A stretch of DNA of 64,000 bases from JAJFIE01 sp964344255 (GCA_964344255.1 CAYFMQ010000001.1:186001-250000); one strand, 5' to 3'. Numbered from the stretch's first letter, positions 7,809 to 17,361 are shown. Notes: a model not told the origin generated them from the letters alone. Numbers and translations are program-made.

Positions 7809-8708
7809 ATGAAATCGGTTTTTCAGAAATCTTGGCGTGGAAACGCAGCTGCCTTGAATACCGGCATCGGTTTCAGGAGTGTTCACTACGTCGAGATTCT
7901 GGAAACCCGTCCCTCTGTGGGCTGGTTTGAAGTCCACCCGGAAAACTATATGGCGCCTGGCGGCGCAATGCTGGCGCAATTGGAAGACATCTCAGCACAT
8001 TACCCGTTATCGCTTCATGCCGTGGGATTGTCGCTCGGATCTCCCGAACCGGTCGACGAGGCGCATCTGGAGCGCCTGGCGCTCCTTAACGAACGATTTT
8101 CGCCGTTCCTGGTTTCGGAACACCTGTCTTGGTGCCGTATCGGTGGCATCGTGATACCGGACCTGCTGCCCGTTCCCCTGACTAACGAAGCCCTGGACGC
8201 CGTATCGACAAACGTATCCCGTGTACAGGATAAGCTTAAACGGCCCATTCTGCTTGAAAACCCGTCAGTCTATCTGTCACCGGAAACTGGAGACATGGGT
8301 GAAGCGGACTTCCTTGCCGTACTATCCAGCCGGTGTGGCTCAGGTGTTCTGCTTGACGTCAATAATATCTATGTCAGCGCGAGTAATCTTGGCCTGGACC
8401 CTGTCGATTACCTACAAAGTTATTTTGACGCCCTCCCCGCTGAAACGATTGGTGAAATTCACCTGGCCGGGCACAAGCGCGAGGAAAATCCGGAAGGCGC
8501 CATCCTGATCGACGACCACGGTTCAAAAGTATGCGATGATGTATGGTCCCTGTTTGAACAGGTCCTGGATTACTATCCCCATGCGCCCGTGCTTATAGAA
8601 TGGGATACGGATATTCCCGAACTAGCAGTCCTAACCGGCGAGGCTTCCAGAGCAGACACCATCCGTTCGGCAGTCCAGGGCAGGAAAGGACGTGGCCATG
8701 CTGCGTGA
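7809..8708 (+). CDS. bufB: MNIO-family RiPP-modifying enzyme (DUF692, BufB/GigA-like)
   Basis: 299 residues forming one TIM-barrel of the multinuclear non-heme iron oxidase family (DUF692, same superfamily as MbnB). Conserved metal- or substrate-site segments are visible in order: EVHPENY (41-47), LHAVGLSLGS (69-78), SEHLSW (103-108), LLENPSVY (148-155), LLDVNNIYVS (181-190), EIHLAGH (216-222), IDDHGS (234-239) and LIEWDTDIP near 262-270. Family members use iron and O2 to change cysteines of a precursor into heterocycles. The ATG at 7809 fits the family N-terminus, although no strong ribosome site precedes it, so translation may depend on bufA. The end overlaps bufC. Expected to act in the cytoplasm before export. 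Confidence 0.93.
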   Translation: MKSVFQKSWRGNAAALNTGIGFRSVHYVEILETRPSVGWFEVHPENYMAPGGAMLAQLEDISAHYPLSLHAVGLSLGSPEPVDEAHLERLALLNERFSPFLVSEHLSWCRIGGIVIPDLLPVPLTNEALDAVSTNVSRVQDKLKRPILLENPSVYLSPETGDMGEADFLAVLSSRCGSGVLLDVNNIYVSASNLGLDPVDYLQSYFDALPAETIGEIHLAGHKREENPEGAILIDDHGSKVCDDVWSLFEQVLDYYPHAPVLIEWDTDIPELAVLTGEASRADTIRSAVQGRKGRGHAA

Positions 8709-9471
8709 CTACCAACAAGATTTTGCGAGCGCTGTCCTGGCGTCCCAACCCTCGGTAGTGGATACAACATGGTTTCGGGAAACCGCCTACCCCGTCTCTC
8801 TCGGCATGGCCGTCTACAGAAACAACTATATCGCCGGCCTGTCTGAAGTGCTGGGCGACATATATCCCGTGGTCAAACAAATCGTCGGGAATGGCTTTTT
8901 CGCTTACATGTCTCACGAATTCATTCGGGCCAATCCGCCGACGTCGCCGGTCCTTTCCCTTTATGGAGAAACTTACGCCGATTTCATCGACGGCTTCGCC
9001 CCTGCCGATACAGTGCCCTACTTGAGTGATATCGCCATGCTTGAGCAGTTACGGCACCAGGCTTTGCAATCGCCAAATGCCCGCCCGCTGGAACCGGCGC
9101 GTCTGGCGGAGATAACCGAAGACCGTATTTCCGGTATCGTTTTCAGGCTACATCCATCCTGCAGGTTGTTGCATTCCGCCTACGACGTCCTCGCTGTCCA
9201 ATGCGCCCATGAAACAGGCACGGAAATCGATGCCGGTCTTGATCCGGCGGCACGGGGCAACTTCCTTTTGGTCGCACGGCCCCGAACAACTGTTGAGGTT
9301 CTGGAACTTGACGGAAACACTTTTGAATTTCTTTCCGCCTTGGCTAGGGGCGAGCCTCTTGGAATTGCGTCACAGATTCCGGACCCGGACTGGAATGTTA
9401 CAGCGGTACTCACGGAGTTGCTTGTTTTCGGCGCTTTTACGGATTTTGACCACACGGAGAAATCTTCATGA
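8698..9471 (+). CDS. bufC: DUF2063 partner protein of the MNIO enzyme (BufC/GigB-like)
   Basis: 257 residues from the ATG at 8698, overlapping bufB by 11 bases. A GTG at 8692 is in frame, but AGGAAAGGA (8682-8690) is better placed for the ATG. The N-terminal half has the DUF2063 helical domain (LRDYQQDFASAVL, then VYRNNYIAGLSEVLGDIYPVVKQIVG), once labelled putative DNA-binding. The C-terminal half carries a small alpha/beta region ending in a winged-helix-like segment (VLELDGNTFEFLSALARGEPL). In bufferin and related pathways the DUF2063 protein pairs with the DUF692 enzyme and probably presents the precursor. The stop overlaps the doxX start (ATGA), indicating tight coupling. Confidence 0.88.
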   Translation: MLRDYQQDFASAVLASQPSVVDTTWFRETAYPVSLGMAVYRNNYIAGLSEVLGDIYPVVKQIVGNGFFAYMSHEFIRANPPTSPVLSLYGETYADFIDGFAPADTVPYLSDIAMLEQLRHQALQSPNARPLEPARLAEITEDRISGIVFRLHPSCRLLHSAYDVLAVQCAHETGTEIDAGLDPAARGNFLLVARPRTTVEVLELDGNTFEFLSALARGEPLGIASQIPDPDWNVTAVLTELLVFGAFTDFDHTEKSS

Positions 9472-9962
9472 ATACGGTAGAATCGACATCAGGTTCAGGC
9501 ACAGATGCGTCCCCCATGGGACAACAGGCCATGCCCGAAGCGGCCCAACGCGCCCTTGATCTCATGAACTCCACGCCGCACTGGCTGCTTGCAGTCATTG
9601 CCCGTGTATGTGTTGCGACTGTCTTCTGGCGTTCGGCCATGACGAAAATCGAGGGATTCTCCATCAAGCCGCAAACCTTCATCCTGTTCGAATATGAATA
9701 CAAGGTGCCGCTTATTCCCCATGAACTGGCGGCCTACATGGCAACCATATCGGAAATTGTTTTCCCGATCTTGCTGATTGCCGGGCTTGCCTCGCGGTTG
9801 AGCGCCCTGGCGCTTCTCGGCATGACCATCGTCATACAGGTGTTCGTCTATCCCTCGGCCTGGCCAACCCATATCCTTTGGGTCATGGCATTGGGATATA
9901 TCATCGCCCGCGGCCCTGGTATCCTGTCGCTCGATCACCTGATTCGTAATCGTTATGCCTGA
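9468..9962 (+). CDS. DoxX-family membrane protein (GigT/BufD-like)
   Basis: 164 residues. A hydrophilic N-terminal stretch of about 40 residues is followed by four predicted membrane helices (around LLAVIARVCVATVFW, ELAAYMATISEIVFPILLIAG, LSALALLGMTIVIQVFVYP and ILWVMALGYIIARGPG). The RxxxATVFWRSAMTKIEGF pattern at the first helix is typical of DoxX/DUF417-like quinone-associated proteins. It closes the operon; its ATG overlaps the bufC stop. In gig/buf operons a DoxX protein is usually the last gene, with an unproved role in redox or electron transfer for maturation or metal handling at the inner membrane. The following 100 bases hold no gene. Confidence 0.85.
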   Translation: MNTVESTSGSGTDASPMGQQAMPEAAQRALDLMNSTPHWLLAVIARVCVATVFWRSAMTKIEGFSIKPQTFILFEYEYKVPLIPHELAAYMATISEIVFPILLIAGLASRLSALALLGMTIVIQVFVYPSAWPTHILWVMALGYIIARGPGILSLDHLIRNRYA

Positions 9963-10068
9963 CCCGAGGGGATAGGATCACCTGTCCCAATTACCCTATT
10001 TGGCGGGGGCGCGGCCTTCCTCTAAGCTGTCGTTTCATAACAACAGCACATAAGGGAGTGGCGGGCCT

Positions 10069-12147
10069 ATGTCCTGGACCGTGGGCATCGAAACGGGCGG
10101 CACCTTCACCGATCTTCTGATGATCGCTGACGACGGCAGTGTCGTCGTGGATAAGGTCCTGTCCACGCCGCATGCGCCGGAACAGGCCGTGCTGAACGCT
10201 TTCGGTTTGGGCCTTGAGCACGCCGCCATAACGCCCGAAGCCGTCGTTCGCCTGCTGCACGGCTCGACCCTGGCAGCCAACGCCCTGATCGAGCGCAGTG
10301 CGCCAGAGCCGGTGCTGATCACGACAAAGGGCTTTCGCGACCTGTTGCTGATCCAGCGCCAGGACAAGACGCATATCTACGACCTGTTCTACGCCAAGCC
10401 GCGACAGTTGATCGACCGCGACCGCATATTCGAGGTTACCGAACGCCTGGACCCGGCGGGAAATGTGGTTGCCTCCCTGGACAAGCAAGAGGTCATCCAG
10501 CTTGCCGACCGGATCGTCACCGAGATGGACGCATCCTCGATTGCTGTCTGTCTGTTGCACGCCTACGCCAATCCGGAACATGAACGGCAGATCGCCGAAT
10601 GGATCGAGGAACGCCATCCCGAAATTTCCGTAACTCTGTCCTCTAGCGTCTGTCCCATGCACCGGGAATATGAGCGCATGAGCACCACGCTGATCAGCGC
10701 CTACCTGAGACCCGTGGTAGATCGTTACCTGGATGAAATCGACAAGAGCTTAAGAAGCGCCGGATGTCCCGTCTCACCGCTGATCATGCAAAGCAGCGGC
10801 GGCGTGCTGCCCGTTGACGTATCCCGCCGCAACCCGGGTGGCATGTACCTGTCAGGGCCAGCCGCCGCCGTCAAGGGCGCAGCCTTCCTGGCCGAACAAG
10901 GCGGCATCCGGAACCTGATCACCCTGGACGTGGGCGGCACCAGTTCCGACATCTGCCTGATCACGGACGGCAAGGCGGCGGAAACCGGACACGGCGGCGT
11001 GCTCGGCTCGGCGGAAGGTCTGCCGCTCAACCTCGTGATGACCGATATCGTCACCATCGGCGCCGGCGGCGGTTCCATCGCCTGGACGGATGCGGGCGGC
11101 ATGCTGCATGTCGGCCCGAAAAGCGCCGGCGCGGACCCGGGCCCGGCCTGCTACGGACGGGGCGGTGAAGCGTTCACTCTGACCGACGCCATGCTGATCC
11201 TGGGATTGCTGGCCGACGGCGAGGAAATGCCGGGCGGCCTCACCCTGTCCCGGGCGGCGGCGGAACAGGCCGCCAACCCTCTGGCCGGACAGTTGAACAT
11301 GCAGATACCGGCCCTGGCCCAGGCCGTTTACCGCATCGCCATCGCCAATATGGCCCGCACCGTGCGAGGGGTGACGGTACAACGTGGGTTCGATCCCCGC
11401 GATTACGCCCTGTTCGCCTGTGGCGGCGCCGGCGCCCTGATGGCCGCCATGCTGGCCGAGGAGATGGACATCGGCCACGTTATCGTACCCCCTCATCCGG
11501 GCGTGTTTTCCGCCTTCGGTCTGACCGTATCGGGACTGCGCATAGATTTCTCAACCGACGCCCACGGCTGGTCCACGGACAAGCTGGAAAACAGAGATGT
11601 GCACGCACGCTTTAGCAAACTATCCGATGAGGCAAAAGCTGCCTTCATCGGCATCGACGGGGATTCCGCAGAACTGCACCTGCACCCCCAGGCGGACGCC
11701 CGTTACCGGGGCCAGGGTTACGAACTGCGCGTTGCCTTGAACGACACGGATTTAAATGACATTGGCTCAAACCATATTGCTGAAGGCTTTCATACCACAC
11801 ACACCCGGCGTTACGGCCACGCCTTCCCTGACCTGCCCGTCGAGGTCGTCAACCTGCGCCTGACGGCGGAAAGCCGCCATGCCGTACCGTGGCCCCTGAA
11901 ACCTCCTGCCGCCACGACCGGCAAGTCGGGAACGCGGGCGGTTTTTCTCAACCACGAGACGGAGGCATTCCACGTGCTGGAGCGCCCTGCCCTGCCCGCG
12001 GATGAAGCGGCAGACGGCCCGGCGTTGATCCACGAAGCAACCACGACGACCCTGGTGCCTGCGAATTGGCGGGTGGAGATTGGCGATGGGGGCGTTCTGC
12101 ACCTGAAACGGAACGTTCAACCAATCACGGATGGAGGCGCAGCATGA
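10069..12147 (+). CDS. hyuA: Hydantoinase/oxoprolinase A subunit
   Basis: 692 residues, the normal length for HyuA (ATP-dependent N-methylhydantoinase / 5-oxoprolinase / acetone carboxylase A family). The actin-like ATPase fold starts with GIETGGTFTDLL (residues 6-17) and continues with LLHGSTLAANALIER, LDVGGTSSDICLI and IGAGGGSIAW; MARTVRGVTVQRGFDPRDYAL and ACGGAGAL are further family signatures. GGGAG lies about ten bases before the ATG. Its stop overlaps the start of the B subunit (ATGA). Such enzymes use ATP to open lactam or hydantoin rings, such as N-methylhydantoin or 5-oxoproline, but the substrate is not predictable here. The partner B gene is truncated, so activity of the pair is doubtful. 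Confidence 0.9.
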   Translation: MSWTVGIETGGTFTDLLMIADDGSVVVDKVLSTPHAPEQAVLNAFGLGLEHAAITPEAVVRLLHGSTLAANALIERSAPEPVLITTKGFRDLLLIQRQDKTHIYDLFYAKPRQLIDRDRIFEVTERLDPAGNVVASLDKQEVIQLADRIVTEMDASSIAVCLLHAYANPEHERQIAEWIEERHPEISVTLSSSVCPMHREYERMSTTLISAYLRPVVDRYLDEIDKSLRSAGCPVSPLIMQSSGGVLPVDVSRRNPGGMYLSGPAAAVKGAAFLAEQGGIRNLITLDVGGTSSDICLITDGKAAETGHGGVLGSAEGLPLNLVMTDIVTIGAGGGSIAWTDAGGMLHVGPKSAGADPGPACYGRGGEAFTLTDAMLILGLLADGEEMPGGLTLSRAAAEQAANPLAGQLNMQIPALAQAVYRIAIANMARTVRGVTVQRGFDPRDYALFACGGAGALMAAMLAEEMDIGHVIVPPHPGVFSAFGLTVSGLRIDFSTDAHGWSTDKLENRDVHARFSKLSDEAKAAFIGIDGDSAELHLHPQADARYRGQGYELRVALNDTDLNDIGSNHIAEGFHTTHTRRYGHAFPDLPVEVVNLRLTAESRHAVPWPLKPPAATTGKSGTRAVFLNHETEAFHVLERPALPADEAADGPALIHEATTTTLVPANWRVEIGDGGVLHLKRNVQPITDGGAA

Positions 12148-13616
12148 CCTTGAACGCAGCCGATTTTGCTGTCATCGGCGGCGCGCTCCGTTCCATCGCC
12201 GCGGAAATGGGCGAGGTTCTCATGCTGGCGGCCTATTCCACCATCGTGCGTGAGTCCAAGGATTGCGGCACCTGCATCATGGACGCAGACGGCAAGGTGG
12301 TGGCCCAGGCGGAAATGATGCCGGTGCACGTGAACTCCATGGCCGCCGCCATGGACCACATCCGCGTCAAATACGACCTGACGGATCTGCGGGAGGGCGA
12401 AGCTTTCCTGCTCAACAACGCTTACGAAAACGGCCAGCACCTGAACGACTTCATCCTGTTGCTGCCGGTGTTCCTGGACGGTCGGGTCGTCGCCATGGTC
12501 GGCAATATCTCGCATCATCTGGAAGTCGGCGGCGCGGTCGCCTCCTCCAACGCCAATGCAACGGAAATTTACCAGGAAGGCCTGATCCTGCCCGCCATGC
12601 GCATCGACCTGGAACGCGATCTCTACGGCGGACCGGTGGAACAGATTATCGAGGCCAACGTGCGCTGCCCGGACGTGGTGCTGGGCGATCTTCGCGCCCA
12701 GGTATCCGCCGTGCTGCGCGGGCGCGAACGCATGCTGGCCCTGTTCAGACGTTACGGCGATGCGGTGATATCCGCTTGCATGACGGAATTGCAGGATTAT
12801 TCGGAACGCCTGATGCGGGCCGTCATCGGGAAGCTTCCTGACGGCGAATACCTGGGCGAGGATTATATCGACGGCTTCACCCGCGAAGACCAGTTGATTC
12901 CGGTGCGCGCGAAAGTGACGATCCGCGGCGAGGAAGCCCACGTCGATATGACGAACAGCGCCGACCAGGTTAGCTGGCCCGTGAATGCACCCGTGGCCTC
13001 CACCCATGCGGCGGTGCTGACGGTGTTCGCCGCCATGCTGGGGCCGGACGCCATCACCAATGCGGGCACCTACCGACCGATCAGCATCGAAACACGCAAG
13101 GGCTCCATTCTCGATCCCATCCACCCAGCACCCGTACGCGGGCGCATGACCTCCATCCACCGCGCCGCCACTTCGGTGAAGCGTGCGCTGGGCGAAGCAT
13201 CGCCTGAAATGATGTCCGCGGCGGGCAGCGACAGCACCTGCGCGTTGACGCTGTCCCACCGCGAGGGCCACGGCTATCGCATGTTCACGGACATTCCCGC
13301 CGGCGGCAACGGCGCAGGGCCGGCCAACGACGGAGAGGAGGCGATCGCCCAGTTGCTCTCCAACACGGCCAATACGCCCGTTGAAGCCATCGAGCGCGAC
13401 AATTCCTTTGTTCGTATCACCGAATACAGCCTGATTCCCGATTCCGGCGGCGCCGGCAAGCACCGGGGGGGCCTGGGCATCCGCAAGCGTTATCAGGTTT
13501 TGGAAGACAACGTGCTCATGGGCTCCAATGGCGACAAGCATATTGAAAGGAATTGGCGCCACCGCCGCTCCGATGCCATAGGATGCCGTGACCAGCCCCA
13601 TTGCCATGCCTTCTGA
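12144..13616 (+). pseudogene. hyuB: Hydantoinase/oxoprolinase B subunit, C-terminus lost
   Basis: The frame from the ATG overlapping the hyuA stop (ATGA) gives 490 residues. About the first 465 are a good HyuB: EVLMLAAYSTIVRESKDCGT, LLNNAYENGQHLNDF, VGNISHHLEVGG, PAGGNGAGPANDGEE and the late signature GGAGKHRGGLGIRKRYQVLE. After SNGDKHIE (about 13546) the reading frame turns into an unrelated tail (RNWRHRRSDAIGCRDQP), which is the antisense of a truncated MFS gene. Intact HyuB proteins run on for roughly 80-100 more residues. The 3' end has therefore been removed by a deletion or rearrangement. The truncated protein could still be made; whether it works is unknown. Confidence 0.8.
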
Positions 13617-13994
13617 GCCAGGATTTGCCTGCGCGGAAAATTGAAGCGCCAGAACATAACCCAGGCCATTGGCTGCGCCGAACATGAAGCCATAGCCAAT
13701 CCAGACAAAGGCTATGTGCTCACCGCTTCCCGCTACAATCGCTCCCATTACCGCAAATACACATGATACCAAAGCAAGCGTTGGCGCCTCAAATCTTTTG
13801 AATAGATGATGTGCTGTCAGGACAAGAACTGTTAGGGACGCAAGGGCAAATGAATAAGAAAGACTGGCCTCTGAACGAGCCACACCAAATACTTCTTCGA
13901 GAGGAACCAGAAACACTGAAAAGGCATGGACGGAGCCAAGCACTAACGTGAGAAGCATGCTGCCAACAAGAACCGCCAAGCCTCTACCGTCCAT
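13540..13994 (-). pseudogene. MFS transporter remnant, N-terminal ~150 residues only
   Basis: The reverse strand from the ATG at 13994 encodes helices 1-5 of a major facilitator protein: MDGRGLAVLVGSMLLTLVLG, SVHAFSVFLVPLEEVFGVAR, a helix 2-3 loop HHLFKRFEAPT, then GYGFMFGAANGLGYVLALQF and VTASYGIGAAVAPIPFNMLV. After this it runs into the antisense of hyuB, so the rest is gone. The open frame stays open by chance through hyuB to about 12117, which would give a nonsense fusion of some 625 residues. The start is 26 bases after the stop of the amine-importer permease on the same strand, so the intact gene was probably last in that operon. Confidence 0.75.
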
Positions 13995-14020
13995 CACCAA
14001 CTCTCGTCAAATTGATAGGC

Positions 14021-16081
14021 TTAATTCAAGCCCAGCGCTTTCTTCCGCTGGTTTGCCCAGGTACGTATGATCTGATCGGCGGCGAGACCTATGAAGGCGA
14101 CACAGACGCCGAGTGTGATGCCAATACCGGTTCCCTGGGGCTCGGAAATTGCCTTCAGTATGAGTTGACCAAGATCAATGGTGCCGATGAAGGCGCCGAT
14201 AATCACCATCATAAGGGCGAAATTGACCGTCTGATTGACGCCCAACATGATATGCGGGAACGCGATTGGTATTTCGATCGAAACCAAACGCTGCAGGCGT
14301 GAAACGCCGCACATGGACCCCGCGTCGTGCAGTACCGGGGGCACACTTCTGAGACCTTCCACGGTAAAACGCGTGGCCGGTACGATCGCATAGGCCAAGG
14401 AAGCGATCAGCACCGACGTATCTGTAATGCCGAACAGCATGATCACGGGGATCAGGTAAATGAACGAGGGGAACGTCTGCAGAAAGTCACAAACCAGCAG
14501 GATCGCCTTGCTTGCAATGGTGCTCTGTGCACAGATCGCCCCCACGGTAACGCCGATAAAGCCGGAAACGATGACTGCGAATGTGGCCATATACATCGTG
14601 ATCAACGCCCGATCCCAGTATTCTGAGAAAGCAATGAACAGCAGGAACCCTCCGACGATCAAGGCGGATCGCACGCCAGCAAGAATATAGGCAGTCCCCA
14701 TCACAAGAACGAATGTGGCGACGACTGGCATGGCAAGATAGGCATCACGCATGGGCACCAAAACCCCGGTGATGAGCCATTCGTTGAAGCTCTTCAGGAT
14801 GTAGAAGAACGTATCCCAGACCCAATCGACGCCTGCTTGCCAGAAAGGCGCCGTCGTAATGCCTTTGTTATGGGGCACAATATAAAAATAGTTGAAACCT
14901 TCTTCGAAGAAAAAACTGCCGATATAGGCCAACACGATACCACTGACAAAAATGACCGCCATGATCAGAAAATGACGGTAACGCTTTATAAACGACAGAT
15001 CAGCGAAATAGTCTGTCTGTTTGTTCGCCCAGGCAAGCGACATCTTGTCGAACACCACAGCAATCAGCACGATACAAATACCGATCTCGAGACCGGTGCC
15101 GATTCTCAACGAGTTCAACGCAATCAACAAGTTGGATCCCAACCCCTGGGCGCCGATGAATGCTGCGATGACCGTCATCGATAGACATTGCATAACCACT
15201 TGATTGACGCCGATCAGGACGTCACGCTTGGCCGTCGGAATCAATACACGAAACAGCATCTGGAAATTGTTGCAACCACTCATCTTGCCGGCATCGACAA
15301 CGTCCGCCGGAACGTTTTTGAGGCCAAGCAACACCAAACGGACCATTGATGGTGTTGCAAACAGAATTGTCACCAGGGCCGCGGCGTGGTCGCCAACACC
15401 AAAAAGAACGATGATTGGCACCAGGTAAGAATAGTGCGGCATTGTTTGTGCGACATTGAGCAAAGGATTGAGAATGGCCTCAAAGACCTTGCTCTTGTAG
15501 GCCAAAATACCAAACGCCATGCCGAGAAATACCGAAACGGGAGCGGCGATCATAATAAAAGAGAGCGTCTGCATGGATGGCGACCATTGTCCAAAGACGG
15601 AGATGTATAGACCGGCTACGCCGGTGAGAAGCGCCAATCCCCAGCCATGAAGCCTGTATCCCAGAACCATTGCCCACCCAACGACCACCGTCCACGGCAA
15701 TGCAGGCCATTCCGCCCACGGATTTTCCTTAACGAAATCCCAACTGGTAAAGGCGACAATCGTCTTGGCGCCACCGAGAATGAGTTCTCGTACGGCGCCG
15801 ATGACGAACAAGAAAGCACTGGAAATTGCGCGGGTGATCTCCCGGAATAGTGGTTTCTGTTCATACTCTTCAATACTCGGATCGTAGACGTCGATTGGCA
15901 TCCATTCGAACATCAGTCCGCGTACCAGGTCGTTGATCAAAAAAGGAATTTCTTTCAACAGCGGCGGCAATCGCCATAGATAATTGGACTCTGACGGGCC
16001 TATGAGAGCGCACAACAGGAAAAATGCGACGAGCAGAACCCCGAATTGAATAGCTTTTGCTGACTTCAGAAAAGACGGCAT
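14021..16081 (-). CDS. Quaternary-amine/TMAO-type ABC importer, double permease
   Basis: 686 residues with two complete ProW-like permease domains in one chain. Each half has the inner-membrane coupling motif region: first half around LLGLKNVPADVVDAGKMSG and GVNQVVMQCLSMTVIAAFIG, second half around VEGLRSVPPVLHDAGSMCG and GVNQTVNFALMMVIIGAFIG. The near-repeat of these blocks shows an internal duplication. A double permease with an OpuAC-type binding protein is seen in TMAO (TmoW/TmoV) and betaine importers. It follows the ATPase gene after ten bases on the same strand. The neighbouring tor genes make TMAO the first substrate to test; glycine betaine, choline or carnitine are alternatives. Confidence 0.87.
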   Translation of the reverse strand: MPSFLKSAKAIQFGVLLVAFFLLCALIGPSESNYLWRLPPLLKEIPFLINDLVRGLMFEWMPIDVYDPSIEEYEQKPLFREITRAISSAFLFVIGAVRELILGGAKTIVAFTSWDFVKENPWAEWPALPWTVVVGWAMVLGYRLHGWGLALLTGVAGLYISVFGQWSPSMQTLSFIMIAAPVSVFLGMAFGILAYKSKVFEAILNPLLNVAQTMPHYSYLVPIIVLFGVGDHAAALVTILFATPSMVRLVLLGLKNVPADVVDAGKMSGCNNFQMLFRVLIPTAKRDVLIGVNQVVMQCLSMTVIAAFIGAQGLGSNLLIALNSLRIGTGLEIGICIVLIAVVFDKMSLAWANKQTDYFADLSFIKRYRHFLIMAVIFVSGIVLAYIGSFFFEEGFNYFYIVPHNKGITTAPFWQAGVDWVWDTFFYILKSFNEWLITGVLVPMRDAYLAMPVVATFVLVMGTAYILAGVRSALIVGGFLLFIAFSEYWDRALITMYMATFAVIVSGFIGVTVGAICAQSTIASKAILLVCDFLQTFPSFIYLIPVIMLFGITDTSVLIASLAYAIVPATRFTVEGLRSVPPVLHDAGSMCGVSRLQRLVSIEIPIAFPHIMLGVNQTVNFALMMVIIGAFIGTIDLGQLILKAISEPQGTGIGITLGVCVAFIGLAADQIIRTWANQRKKALGLN

Positions 16082-16091
16082 TGGCGTTTAC

Positions 16092-17159
16092 TCACTCCTG
16101 CTGATCCTGGGAACGGTTACCAAACAAAACGTTAATGACGTGTGATGAATGCAAGCTGCCGACGACGGTGTTGTTATCGTCAACGACGCCGACTGCTTTG
16201 TTCTGACTTAGTATTTCTTCCGCCACGACTTCGATGACCAAGTCTTTCGATACCCTGATATCGCTCATTTCCTCGGAACTATCGAAAGGATCCATGACAT
16301 CTTCGATCTTGAGAACTTTTTCGCGAGGTACGTCCTCGGTGAATTTGCGAACGTACTCGGTCGCCGGATTAAGAACGATGTTAGACGGCGTATCAAGCTG
16401 CTCGATGACTCCCTCTTTCATAATGGCAATGCGGTCGGCAAGGCGTAGCGCCTCGTCAAAATCGTGGGTTACAAACAAAATGGTCTTGTTCAGAATTTTC
16501 TGAAGACGCAGGAATTCATCCTGCATTTCACGGCGGATCAGTGGATCTAGTGCTGAGAAAGGCTCATCGAGAAACCAGATGTCGGGTTCAACCGCAAGAG
16601 AGCGTGCAATACCGACGCGTTGCTGCTGGCCGCCAGACAATTCCCGAGGGAAATAGTTTTCCCGCCCCTCGAGTCCAACGAGCCGCGCCATATCGCGGGC
16701 GCGATCAACGCTATCTTTGGTGCTCTTGCCCTTGACCTGCAAGGGAAAGGCGATGTTTTCCAGAACAGTCTTGTGAGGCAGCAGGCCGAAATTCTGGAAA
16801 ACCATACCCATCTTGCTGCGCCGCACTTCGATGAGCTGCTTGGCTGTCATCTCTGTGAGATCCTGGCCTTCGATGAAGATACGGCCTCCCGTCGCATCTG
16901 TGAGCCGTGTGATACAGCGTAGCAGGGTAGACTTTCCTGAACCCGACAGGCCCATGATGATCAAAATCTCGCCGCCAAGAACCTCGAATGATGCATTGTT
17001 GACACCGACAATGCAGCCTGCTGTTTTGGCCGCTTCCGCATCGATAAATCCGTCGCTGTTTTGCAGCAGATTCTGCGCATTGTTCCCGAATATTTTATAG
17101 ACGGACTCGCATTTTACTACTGCATGCCGTTGTTCAGAAGTTTCCTCATGAGAAGCCAT
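16092..17159 (-). CDS. Quaternary-amine/TMAO-type ABC importer, ATP-binding subunit with CBS domains
   Basis: 355 residues, ProV/OpuAA type. Walker A is GLSGSGKST, the Q-loop region is MGMVFQNFGLLPHKTVLENI, the signature is LSGGQQQRVGIARSLA and Walker B plus D-loop is WFLDEPFSALDP; the switch His is in FVTHDFDEAL. The C-terminal 80 residues form a CBS-like region (DIRVSKDLVIEVVAEEILSQN, AVGVVDDNNTVVGSL), which in OpuA senses ionic strength. It has the usual N-terminal extension naming an ABC family 'KIFG' start (CESVYKIFGNN). It lies between the binding-protein gene, after a 202-base gap with a terminator-like hairpin, and the permease gene. Confidence 0.92.
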   Translation of the reverse strand: MASHEETSEQRHAVVKCESVYKIFGNNAQNLLQNSDGFIDAEAAKTAGCIVGVNNASFEVLGGEILIIMGLSGSGKSTLLRCITRLTDATGGRIFIEGQDLTEMTAKQLIEVRRSKMGMVFQNFGLLPHKTVLENIAFPLQVKGKSTKDSVDRARDMARLVGLEGRENYFPRELSGGQQQRVGIARSLAVEPDIWFLDEPFSALDPLIRREMQDEFLRLQKILNKTILFVTHDFDEALRLADRIAIMKEGVIEQLDTPSNIVLNPATEYVRKFTEDVPREKVLKIEDVMDPFDSSEEMSDIRVSKDLVIEVVAEEILSQNKAVGVVDDNNTVVGSLHSSHVINVLFGNRSQDQQE

Positions 17160-17284
17160 AGCCCATACCCAACTTATTGATCCCCCGAACCTGTTTTCTC
17201 AGGCTTTCCATGGAAGTTTAATAGTCGTAGGCCACAGGTCAACGGCAGGCTTGCTGTCTCTCCCTTAAGGCCTATTAGAAAACG

Positions 17285-17313
17285 GGTCCCCCCTTGGAGG
17301 TAAAGGGGGGACC
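17285..17313 (-). terminator. Intra-operon terminator/attenuator between binding protein and ATPase genes
   Basis: A perfect 11-bp stem (GGTCCCCCCTT at 17285-17295, AAGGGGGGACC at 17303-17313, loop of 7). On the minus strand it is followed by CGTTTTC, a short U-tract. It lies in the 202-base gap after the binding-protein gene. Partial termination or 3'-end protection would give more binding protein than ATPase and permease, as is common in such operons. Confidence 0.6.
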
Positions 17314-17361
17314 ATAGCTATCTGCCACCTGATGGTAGTAGAAGCATAAAATGCAGTTCTG

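Noticed and set aside
12117..14000. A minus-strand open frame of about 627 codons joining MFS sequence to antisense hyuB
   Set aside because: Only the first ~150 residues are protein-like; the rest is the antisense of hyuB and carries low-complexity His/Gly/Gln runs. It is a junction artefact, listed as an MFS remnant.
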